Shown here piece after piece: positions 1 through 5,061 of a stretch of 5,061 nt of DNA. Location of the stretch: NCBI GenBank assembly GCA_002710495.1, contig PAKE01000003.1:63687-68747 (forward strand). Reading direction: 5' to 3'. The notes beneath the pieces are model-generated. The model made no database searches. It worked only from the letters and a program-made list of their open reading frames with translations, and was not told the DNA's origin. The translations under genes were made by a program, and so were the position numbers. This stretch comes from Flavobacteriales bacterium (GTDB lineage: Bacteria; Bacteroidota; Bacteroidia; Flavobacteriales; BACL11). Numbering within the stretch: the first letter of the stretch is position 1; each line of letters starts with the position of its first letter.

Positions 1-1017
1 CATGATAGATACTTTTTAGATAATGTAGCGGGGTGGATTCTAGAATTAGATAGAGGAGAAGGAATCCCCTGGGAGGGGAATTACTCTTCTTGGTTAGATC
101 AAAAATCAAAGAGATTAAAACAAGAAGAAAAATCAGCAAGTAAAAGAAGAAAAACTTTAGAAAGAGAATTAGAATGGGTACGTATGACTCCAAAAGGTAG
201 ACATGCGAAATCCAAGGCAAGATTAAGTAATTATGAAAACTTACTTTCTGAAAAAGGAAAAGAGAAAGAGGAAAAATTAGAATTGTATATTCCCCCTGGT
301 CCCAGATTAGGAAATAATGTAATAGATGCGGAGGGTGTAAGCAAGTCTTTTGGTGATAAGTTGTTATATGAAGATTTAAACTTCAAACTTCCTCCTGCTG
401 GGATAGTAGGAATTGTTGGACCAAATGGAGCTGGTAAAACAACCCTTTTCAGAATGATAATGAATCAAGAAAAATCTGATACAGGATCTTTTAAGGTAGG
501 AGAAACGGTGAAAATTGCTTATGTAGACCAGCAACATGTCAATATAGATGTGAATAAAACAATTTGGGAACAAATTACTGACGGACAAGAATTAGTTGAG
601 GTTGGAGGAAAGAAAATGAACTCCAGAGCTTATGTAGCAAAATTCAATTTTAATGGTTCCGACCAAAATAAAAAAGTTGGTGTTCTTTCTGGAGGAGAAA
701 GAAATAGGCTACACCTTGCTATGACTTTAAGACAAGAAGCAAATGTACTTTTACTGGATGAGCCTACAAATGACTTGGATGTAAACACTTTAAGGTCCTT
801 AGAAGAAGGATTAGAAAACTTTGCTGGTTGTGCGGTAATTATTTCTCACGACAGATGGTTTTTGGATAGGATTTGTACACATATTTTAGCTTTTGAGGGA
901 GATTCTCAAGTGTATTATTTTGAAGGTGGGTTTTCTGATTATGAAGAAAATCGTAAGAAAAGACTGGGAGATGTCGCTCCTACAAGGATTAAGTATAAGA
1001 AACTTATTAGAAATTAG
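1..1017 (+). CDS. ettA: Energy-dependent translational throttle protein EttA (ABC-F ATPase), C-terminal part, 5' end outside window
   Basis: EttA is a cytoplasmic ABC-F ATPase that binds the ribosomal E site and, according to ATP/ADP level, gates the start of elongation. The frame is open from base 1 to the TAG at 1015-1017 (338 codons). The family is about 555-560 residues, so roughly the first 220, including most of ATPase domain 1, are missing. The fragment begins in the domain-1 H-loop (HDRYFLDNV). Then comes the basic linker that contacts P-site tRNA, with the family-typical [14 protein letters not shown] and LERELEWVR stretches and the junction IPPGPRLG. Domain 2 is complete: Walker A GPNGAGKT at fragment residues 140-147, signature LSGGE at 229-233, Walker [10 protein letters not shown] with catalytic Glu254, H-loop SHDR with His283, and the family C-terminus RIKYKK. 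The ATG at 184 lies inside the linker and is not the start. The length and motif order favour EttA over Uup or YheS. Confidence 0.96.
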   Translation, partial: HDRYFLDNVAGWILELDRGEGIPWEGNYSSWLDQKSKRLKQEEKSASKRRKTLERELEWVRMTPKGRHAKSKARLSNYENLLSEKGKEKEEKLELYIPPGPRLGNNVIDAEGVSKSFGDKLLYEDLNFKLPPAGIVGIVGPNGAGKTTLFRMIMNQEKSDTGSFKVGETVKIAYVDQQHVNIDVNKTIWEQITDGQELVEVGGKKMNSRAYVAKFNFNGSDQNKKVGVLSGGERNRLHLAMTLRQEANVLLLDEPTNDLDVNTLRSLEEGLENFAGCAVIISHDRWFLDRICTHILAFEGDSQVYYFEGGFSDYEENRKKRLGDVAPTRIKYKKLIRN

Positions 1018-2093
1018 ATATTTTGAGTTTTTCTTAAAAGTAAGACACCTAAGAAAACATATAATATATTAGGAATCCAAACCGCTATGAAAGGCTCAAG
1101 ATTTCCATTTATAGATAAGGTAGAGGAAAACTGAAAAAATAAAATATATGAAAAACTAATAAGGAGCCCTAATCCCATATTAGTACCAATCCCACCTTTT
1201 TTCTTCTTACTAGAAAATGACACAGCAATTATTGTAAGAATTATAATTGCAAACGGAAAGGCAATTCTTTTATGTTTTTCAATTTTATAAAATTTTGCTT
1301 TCCCAGAACTTTTTATAGTTTCCGATTCTATAGTTTTATTAAGTTCGTTTAGGTTCATGGTTTCAGCTAGGTTTATCTGAACTATAAAATCAGATGGAAA
1401 GAGCATAAGTGTGGTATCAGTTTTTTCTCGAATCTTTAGAGTTTCTCCATCTTTATGAAAAGTTCTGATTTCGTATTTATTTAAAGTCCATTTTTTTGTT
1501 TCTTCATCCCACTGAATATAATTGGCTCGTAGTTTGTTTATCAACTTTCCATTTTCAAAATTCTCCACAGAAAATTTATAACCTATATTTCGTTTCTTAT
1601 TGTATCCTTCCAGATAGTAGTAATGGTTTTTTGTTTTTTGTACATGAATATTTTTTTTAAGTATTTGCTTTTGAGATTTTAAGTATTTATTCTGAAAATC
1701 TATTCGATATTTGTTTGAAATTGGAATAACATAACTTCCTAAGATAAAAGATAAAATTGACAAGAAAATTGCCGAGATAATAAATGGTCTGAGGAATCTT
1801 TTAAAACTCATTCCACTATTAAAAATAGCAATTATTTCGGAGTTATCAGCAAGTCTTGAAGTAAAGAAAACTACTGAGATAAAAATAAATAAGGGTGAAA
1901 ATAAATTTGAAAAATAGGGTAAAAAATGTAAATAATATTCAGACATTATGGTAAAAAAACTTAAGTCGTTCTGAATAAAATCATCAATCTTTTCCGAAAA
2001 ATCAATTACTGTTACAACAAGGAGAAGTAATAGTAAACTATAGAAAAAAGTTCCTAAGAATTTTTTTATAATATATCTATCAATCTTATTCAT
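1014..2093 (-). CDS. LptF/LptG family permease (YjgP/YjgQ), lipopolysaccharide export
   Basis: This is a 359-residue inner-membrane protein of the LptF/LptG type. The family forms the transmembrane part of the LptB2FG transporter, which extracts lipopolysaccharide and passes it to the periplasmic bridge. The sequence shows the family layout: three hydrophobic segments (about 13-31, 54-78, 102-124), a polar beta-rich periplasmic domain (about 125-272), and three more segments (about 277-294, 304-325, 334-354). The cytoplasmic stretch between segments 2 and 3, with [13 protein letters not shown] at about 84-96, matches the coupling region that contacts the LptB ATPase. [18 protein letters not shown] before the basic KKKK loop is also family-like. 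The length fits. The ATG follows the tgt stop directly (TAAATG on the minus strand), so the gene is probably translationally coupled to tgt. Its TAA overlaps the ettA stop. I cannot say from sequence whether it is the LptF or LptG partner, so no symbol is given. Confidence 0.9.
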   Translation of the reverse strand: MNKIDRYIIKKFLGTFFYSLLLLLLVVTVIDFSEKIDDFIQNDLSFFTIMSEYYLHFLPYFSNLFSPLFIFISVVFFTSRLADNSEIIAIFNSGMSFKRFLRPFIISAIFLSILSFILGSYVIPISNKYRIDFQNKYLKSQKQILKKNIHVQKTKNHYYYLEGYNKKRNIGYKFSVENFENGKLINKLRANYIQWDEETKKWTLNKYEIRTFHKDGETLKIREKTDTTLMLFPSDFIVQINLAETMNLNELNKTIESETIKSSGKAKFYKIEKHKRIAFPFAIIILTIIAVSFSSKKKKGGIGTNMGLGLLISFSYILFFQFSSTLSINGNLEPFIAVWIPNILYVFLGVLLLRKTQNI

Positions 2094-3224
2094 TTATATC
2101 CGTAAGTCAAGTTTTTTAACTATTTTATTTTTCCAAGATGTAAAAGTACCATCTTTTATTTTGTTTCGTGATTCATTCATTAACCACAAATAAAAACGAA
2201 TATTGTGTAAGGTAGCTATTTGCTTTCCTAGAAGTTCATTTGTTTTAAATAAATGACGAACATATGCTTTTGTGTAGGTTTTATCAACATAAGAAGTTCC
2301 GTTTGAATCTAAAAGAGAAAAATCTTTTTCCCATTTTTTATTCGTTATATTAATAGTTCCTTCTGATGTGAAAAGCATGCCATTTCGTGCATTTCTACTA
2401 GGCATTACACAGTCAAACATATCAATACCAAGTGATATGTTCTCCAATAAATTTGATGGAGTTCCAACTCCCATTAAATATCTTGGTTTATCTTTTGGTA
2501 ATACAGAACAGACAATATCTGTCATTTCGTACATCATTTCATGTGGCTCTCCAACAGATAATCCTCCAATTGCATTTCCTTCTCTTTCAAAAGAGGCAAT
2601 TTTTTCTGCAGATTGAAGTCTTAGATCTTTATATACACTTCCTTGAACGATTGGAAAAAATGTTTGCTCATATCCATATTTTTCTTCTGTAGAATCAAAT
2701 CTATCACAACATCTTTTTAGCCATCTATGAGTCATATGCATCGAACGTTTTGCGTAATCGTAATCGCAAGGGTAAGGTGTACACTCATCAAATGCCATAA
2801 TAATATCTGCACCTATAGTTCTTTGTATATCAATTGCATATTCAGGAGTAAATAAATGATAGGATCCATCAATATGAGATTGGAAAGTAACACCTTTTTC
2901 TATTATTTTTCTTTTACCAGAAAGTGAATAGACTTGATATCCTCCAGAGTCGGTTAGTAGGGGGTTATCCCATCCGATAAATTTATGTATTCCACCGGCA
3001 GATTCTATGACATCTAATCCTGGTCGTAAATAAAGATGATATGTATTTCCTAAGATTATTTGAGCTTTTGTATCTTCTAATATTTCGTGTTGATGAACTC
3101 CTTTTACTGTTCCAGCAGTACCAACTGGCATAAATATTGGAGTTTCTACTTTGCCATGTGCTGTTTCAAATTCCCCTAATCTAGCATTAGAATTTTTGTC
3201 TTTTTTAAATATTCTAAATTTCAT
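2094..3224 (-). CDS. tgt: Queuine/preQ1 tRNA-guanine transglycosylase (Tgt)
   Basis: This cytoplasmic enzyme swaps guanine-34 in the anticodon of tRNAs with GUN anticodons for preQ1, the key step of queuosine synthesis. At 376 residues it has normal length and a TIM-barrel pattern. Base-recognition and catalytic motifs are all present: LTDSGGYQVYS with Asp92, IIMAFDECTP with Asp146, IVQGS with Gln194, IGGLSVGE at 219-226, YLMGVGTP at 249-256, and FDCVMPSRNARNG with the nucleophile Asp271. The N-terminus MKFRIFKKD and the ETPIFMPVGT motif at 27-36 support this ATG. Oddly, the zinc site has lost its three cysteines: the usual CxCxxC positions read Gly309, Ser311 and Asp314 in GTSYVDKTYTKAY, while the His ligand is kept as His340 (TLHNIRFY). 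From memory, other flavobacterial Tgt proteins show the same change, so I do not read it as decay. The gene is first in a two-gene unit with the permease, and its promoter sits directly at the start codon. Confidence 0.96.
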   Translation of the reverse strand: MKFRIFKKDKNSNARLGEFETAHGKVETPIFMPVGTAGTVKGVHQHEILEDTKAQIILGNTYHLYLRPGLDVIESAGGIHKFIGWDNPLLTDSGGYQVYSLSGKRKIIEKGVTFQSHIDGSYHLFTPEYAIDIQRTIGADIIMAFDECTPYPCDYDYAKRSMHMTHRWLKRCCDRFDSTEEKYGYEQTFFPIVQGSVYKDLRLQSAEKIASFEREGNAIGGLSVGEPHEMMYEMTDIVCSVLPKDKPRYLMGVGTPSNLLENISLGIDMFDCVMPSRNARNGMLFTSEGTINITNKKWEKDFSLLDSNGTSYVDKTYTKAYVRHLFKTNELLGKQIATLHNIRFYLWLMNESRNKIKDGTFTSWKNKIVKKLDLRI

Positions 3225-3229
3225 TGTGG

Positions 3230-3237
3230 CAAATGTA
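3230..3237 (-). promoter_or_regulatory. Promoter -7 element of tgt (TAnnTTTG type), probably leaderless
   Basis: The minus strand reads TACATTTG, an exact match to the Bacteroidota -7 consensus TAnnTTTG. Only five bases (CCACA) separate it from the tgt ATG. If transcription starts about five to seven bases past the element, as the matching element at rnpB suggests, the mRNA begins at or next to the start codon. I see no convincing TTG-type -33 box at the expected distance, and no room for a Shine-Dalgarno sequence or a preQ1 riboswitch. Confidence 0.6.
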
Positions 3238-3284
3238 ATTAATTAGTCTTATATCTAAAGTTATAATACTTACATCTAATTATG

Positions 3285-3292
3285 TATTTTTG
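3285..3292 (+). promoter_or_regulatory. Promoter -7 element of rnpB (TAnnTTTG type)
   Basis: TATTTTTG matches the Bacteroidota -7 consensus TAnnTTTG. It ends five bases before 3297, where helix P1 of the RNase P RNA begins, so the predicted transcription start coincides with the mature 5' end. No clear -33 TTG box is visible. The element lies 47 bases from the divergent tgt element, so both promoters share the short spacer 3225-3296. Confidence 0.65.
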
Positions 3293-3296
3293 CTGA

Positions 3297-3594
3297 TAGT
3301 AGTTACGGATTCTATCGCTTCCTTTTTAGGAAGAGGAAAGTCCGGACAAGGTAGAGAAACATAGCGGATAACATCCGTCCTCCGTGAGGAGCGGACAAGT
3401 GCAACAGAAAGCAAGTACAGTTCGGCTGTAGTGAAATCAGGTAAACTCTATGTCTTGCAATGCCATGTAAACTAAGGTTTGAGGCTTTCTCGGTCAACTT
3501 AGAGGGTAGGCAGATAGAGGTAAAAAGTAATTTTTATCCTAGATAAATGATAGATCCATTTTGGAAACAGAATCCGGCTTATGAGTAACTACTA
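3297..3594 (+). ncRNA. rnpB: RNase P RNA, bacterial A-type
   Basis: This is the catalytic RNA of ribonuclease P, which removes 5' leaders from precursor tRNAs. The conserved core is unmistakable: GAGGAAAGTCCGGACA at 3333-3348 and ACAGAATCCGGCTTAT at 3567-3582 form helix P4 (3338-3346 with 3573-3580), including the universal bulged U at 3341. Ends are set by P1 (3297-3306 with 3585-3594, 10 perfect pairs). P2 pairs 3307-3316 with 3549-3557 around one bulged base, and P3 is the hairpin 3318-3333. P5 pairs CAAG 3347-3350 with CTTG 3454-3457, and P7 pairs 3359-3364 with 3448-3453. A GTGA-capped hairpin (CTCC/GGAG) lies near 3380-3391. GGGTAGGC at 3504-3511 matches the L15 region that binds tRNA CCA, and AGATAAATGA at 3541-3550 matches J18/2. 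The RNA is about 298 nt, shorter than the roughly 377 nt of E. coli. The specificity domain between the P7 strands is reduced to 83 nt, with one small hairpin (3416-3430) in place of P10-P14. Confidence 0.96.
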
Positions 3595-3623
3595 AAAATC
3601 CAGTGTTAGCACTGGATTTTTTT
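3594..3623 (+). terminator. Intrinsic terminator of rnpB, probably bidirectional
   Basis: A perfect stem AAATCCAGTG/CACTGGATTT closes on the loop TTAG (3606-3609) and is followed by a T run at 3617-3623. It starts right at the 3' end of RNase P helix P1. The five A residues at 3594-3598 give a U run on the minus strand, so the same hairpin may also stop transcription coming down from trxB and keep it from running antisense into rnpB. Confidence 0.92.
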
Positions 3624-3785
3624 ATAAATTTCCTTGAAATCCATCACACATTCCTAATTTTGAAGAATATTTACATTCACACCAAGTAAATTTACTTCAG
3701 TAATTTCTGCAAATTATGGCGAAAATCCTGAACCTTTATGAGGACCATCACCATAAGATTTTTTTCTTAATTCTAATATAAAAGA
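3622..3785 (-). pseudogene. Decayed remnant of a tandem CDGSH iron-sulfur domain protein
   Basis: Read leftward from just past the trxB stop, the frame gives YGDGPHKGSGFSP (3717-3755), which resembles the family's junction CDGSHKGTGFTP. A TAA at 3714-3716 follows, then FAEITEV. After a one-base slip the reading continues TWCECKYSS (3661-3687) and KLGMCDGFQGNL up to a TAA at 3622-3624. Adding a single T to the T run at about 3688-3691 (minus-strand ttt) joins both parts as EVNFTWCEC. The second half follows C-x-C-x2-S-x5-C-D-G and keeps all three cysteines, but the SH after CDG has become FQ, losing the His ligand. In the first half the CDG cysteine is Gly and the two upstream cysteine positions read Ser and Ile; only His survives. 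Intact relatives bind 2Fe-2S clusters. The missing N-terminus, stop, frameshift and lost ligands argue for a dead gene. The family call rests on motif reading only. Confidence 0.65.
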
Positions 3786-3788
3786 ATT

Positions 3789-4736
3789 TTATTCTTTATC
3801 AGCTAAAAATCTTTCTGCGTCTAAAGCTGCCATACATCCTGTTCCTGCTGAGGTAACGGCTTGTCGGTATACATGGTCAGCAATATCTCCAGCAGCAAAT
3901 ACTCCAGGGATTTCTGTTTTGGAAGTTCCTGCTTCAATTTTTAGATATCCGTTTTCATCCATATCTAATTGTCCTTTAAATAATGAAGAATTTGGAGTGT
4001 GACCAATTGCTACAAAAAATCCAGAACAAGGTACTATAGTTTCTTCTCCTGTTTGGTTATTAACAGCTGTTACACTTTCTACCCCAATAGGCCCGGCCTC
4101 TCCATTTATACTTTTCGTTTCATGGTTAAATAAAATTTCTAGGTTTTCTGTCTTCATTACTCTATGTTGCATTGCTTTGGAAGCTCTCATCTCATCTCTA
4201 CGAACTAACATAGTAACTTTATTACACATTTTTGCTAAGTATGTTGCTTCTTCTGCAGCTGTGTCTCCAGCTCCTACTACTACCACATCTTTTCCTTTAT
4301 AGAAAAATCCATCACAAGTTGCACAGGCAGACACTCCATATCCATTTAATCTTTCTTCATCTTCTATTCCTAACCATCTTGCAGAAGCTCCTGTAGAAAT
4401 AATAACTGTTTCAGCTAAAACATTTTTACTTTCGTCTATTTCTACCTTAAAAGGTCTCTCAGAAAAATCTACTTTCGTTACCATTCCCCAACGAGTATCT
4501 GTACCAAACCTTTCCGCTTGTTTCTTAAAATCTTCCATCATTTCTGGCCCTGTAATACCCTCTGCGTACCCCGGATAATTATCTACATCTGTTGTTGTTG
4601 TAAGTTGACCTCCAGGCTGTAGTCCTTGAATTACTACTGGTTTTAAGTCAGCTCTTGCAGCATAAATAGCTGCAGTGTATCCTGCTGGTCCAGAACCTAT
4701 AATAAGTACTTCAATTTTCTCTAATTTTTCACTCAT
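3789..4736 (-). CDS. trxB: Thioredoxin reductase (NADPH), TrxB
   Basis: This cytoplasmic FAD enzyme passes electrons from NADPH to thioredoxin. It has 315 residues when started at the ATG at 4734-4736, the usual length for low-molecular-weight bacterial TrxB. Motifs in order are FAD-binding GSGPAG (14-19), PGGQLTTTTDVDNYPG (41-56), redox-active CATC with Cys138 and Cys141, NADPH-binding GAGDTA (155-160), the RRDEMRAS stretch (179-186) expected to contact the NADPH phosphate, and the FAD-binding AAGDIAD (281-287) with RQAVTSAGTGCMAA (291-304). All expected catalytic residues are present. An in-frame TTG at 4758-4760 would add eight residues (ending KQNK), but it lies inside the promoter -7 element, so it cannot be on the transcript. 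The leader before the ATG is short, A-rich (ACAACAAAACAAAATAAG) and lacks a Shine-Dalgarno sequence, as is usual in Bacteroidota. It is probably a single-gene unit. Confidence 0.97.
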   Translation of the reverse strand: MSEKLEKIEVLIIGSGPAGYTAAIYAARADLKPVVIQGLQPGGQLTTTTDVDNYPGYAEGITGPEMMEDFKKQAERFGTDTRWGMVTKVDFSERPFKVEIDESKNVLAETVIISTGASARWLGIEDEERLNGYGVSACATCDGFFYKGKDVVVVGAGDTAAEEATYLAKMCNKVTMLVRRDEMRASKAMQHRVMKTENLEILFNHETKSINGEAGPIGVESVTAVNNQTGEETIVPCSGFFVAIGHTPNSSLFKGQLDMDENGYLKIEAGTSKTEIPGVFAAGDIADHVYRQAVTSAGTGCMAALDAERFLADKE

Positions 4737-4757
4737 CTTATTTTGTTTTGTTGTACA

Positions 4758-4765
4758 CAAATATA
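4758..4765 (-). promoter_or_regulatory. Promoter -7 element of trxB (TAnnTTTG type)
   Basis: The minus strand reads TATATTTG, an exact match to TAnnTTTG. It lies 21 bases before the trxB ATG, predicting a start of transcription near 4751-4753 and a leader of about 15-18 bases. The upstream bases are almost pure A and T, and I see no clear -33 TTG box. The element is 22 bases past the stop of the upstream gene, so trxB need not depend on read-through from it. Confidence 0.62.
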
Positions 4766-4787
4766 TGTAATTATAATAAATTATTTC

Positions 4788-5061
4788 TTAAAATATATCC
4801 AATATATTTGGATAATATTCTTCTGTAATTACACTCTCTTTTAATATTGGAACAAGATAGTACCTTGTGCCATATCCTGTCCAGGATCCTAATCCACCAT
4901 TAATATTGCTTGATAGATTCATTGGTTCTGAAAAAGGGTTTGCACCTGATGTAGAGTTTCTTACTACACCTCTCCAAAATTTCATTGCAGCAAGATCAAC
5001 TTGACAGAATTTTATTAATACGACATCTTCAGGTATTAATATACTATCTTGTCCAATAGTA
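4788..5061 (-). CDS. C-terminal end of a DUF4249-like surface protein, 5' end outside window
   Basis: The frame is open from the right edge to the TAA at 4788-4790 and encodes the last 90 residues of a longer protein; the ATG at 4983-4985 is internal. The stretch NPFSEPMNLSSNINGGLG followed by SWTGYGTRYYLVPI resembles the C-terminus of DUF4249 proteins, which typically have an NPFxEP and SNIxGGLG signature after a beta strand and a short helix (here VVLIKFCQVDLAAMKFW). DUF4249 proteins are Bacteroidota proteins of unknown function, usually predicted to be lipoproteins and often encoded beside TonB-dependent receptors. The signal sequence and any such partner would lie outside the window. The family call is from motif memory and is moderate; that this is the end of a real gene is more certain. 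No hairpin terminator is visible between its stop and the trxB promoter. Confidence 0.6.
   Translation of the reverse strand, partial: TIGQDSILIPEDVVLIKFCQVDLAAMKFWRGVVRNSTSGANPFSEPMNLSSNINGGLGSWTGYGTRYYLVPILKESVITEEYYPNILDIF

Noticed and set aside
376..588. Minus-strand open frame inside ettA
   Set aside because: It has no recognisable protein features and overlaps ATPase domain 2 of EttA, including its Walker A motif, so it is a shadow frame.
995..1007. Small hairpin ATAAG/CTTAT near the end of ettA as a terminator
   Set aside because: It has five mostly A-T pairs inside the coding sequence and no T run after it on either strand, so it is too weak to be an intrinsic terminator.
184..1017. 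A 277-codon gene starting at the ATG at 184
   Set aside because: The same frame is open to base 1 and the upstream residues match the EttA domain-1 H-loop and tRNA-contact linker, so this ATG is internal.
2368..2692. Two overlapping plus-strand open frames inside tgt
   Set aside because: They are antisense to the conserved catalytic part of Tgt, have low-complexity or irregular composition and lack any promoter or family motif.
3225..3296. preQ1 riboswitch upstream of tgt
   Set aside because: The promoter element sits five bases before the ATG, leaving no leader, and no preQ1 aptamer stem or A-rich tail is seen in the spacer.
3312..3497. Minus-strand 61-codon open frame
   Set aside because: It is antisense to the conserved core of the RNase P RNA; its cysteine and histidine content comes from the RNA's structured sequence.
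4737..4760. Eight-residue N-terminal extension of TrxB from a TTG codon
   Set aside because: The TTG is part of the promoter -7 element TATATTTG and lies upstream of the predicted transcript start. The ATG at 4734-4736 gives the normal family start.
4983..4985. ATG as the start of a small 65-residue gene before trxB
   Set aside because: The frame continues open to the window edge with plausible coding sequence, and the segment looks like the tail of a longer DUF4249-like protein.

Overview
The window looks like ordinary chromosomal housekeeping DNA from an AT-rich member of the Bacteroidota, most probably a flavobacterium. The evidence is threefold. Each of the three visible promoters carries a TAnnTTTG -7 element, the Bacteroidota type. 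The leaders have no Shine-Dalgarno sequence and are A-rich or absent. The proteins are of flavobacterial type: an EttA, a queuine tRNA-ribosyltransferase (Tgt) without the zinc cysteines, an LptF/LptG permease directly behind tgt, and a DUF4249-like tail.

Layout. Positions 1-1017 (+) hold the C-terminal 338 codons of the ABC-F translation factor EttA, open at the left edge. It converges, with a 4-base overlap of stop codons, on a minus-strand pair read from 3224 down to 1014: tgt, then an LptF/LptG-type lipopolysaccharide permease whose ATG follows the tgt stop with no gap. The 72-base spacer 3225-3296 is a divergent promoter region that drives tgt leftward (apparently a leaderless mRNA) and rnpB rightward. 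rnpB, the RNase P RNA, spans about 3297-3594 and ends in a strong intrinsic terminator (3594-3623). Next comes trxB, thioredoxin reductase (3789-4736, minus), with its own promoter, and then the C-terminal 90 codons of a DUF4249-like surface protein (4788-5061, minus), open at the right edge.

The least expected item is in the 165-base gap between rnpB and trxB. Read on the minus strand, it is a decayed C-terminal part of a tandem CDGSH iron-sulfur protein, with one in-frame stop, one single-base frameshift and several lost cluster ligands.

Three of the genes act on translation or tRNA: EttA on the ribosome, Tgt on the anticodon wobble base and RNase P on tRNA 5' maturation. The permease serves outer-membrane assembly and TrxB thiol redox balance. 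I see no mobile element, CRISPR array, tRNA gene or obvious new multi-gene system. The points worth following up are the CDGSH remnant, the zinc-less Tgt, the compact specificity domain of the RNase P RNA and the leaderless tgt transcript.
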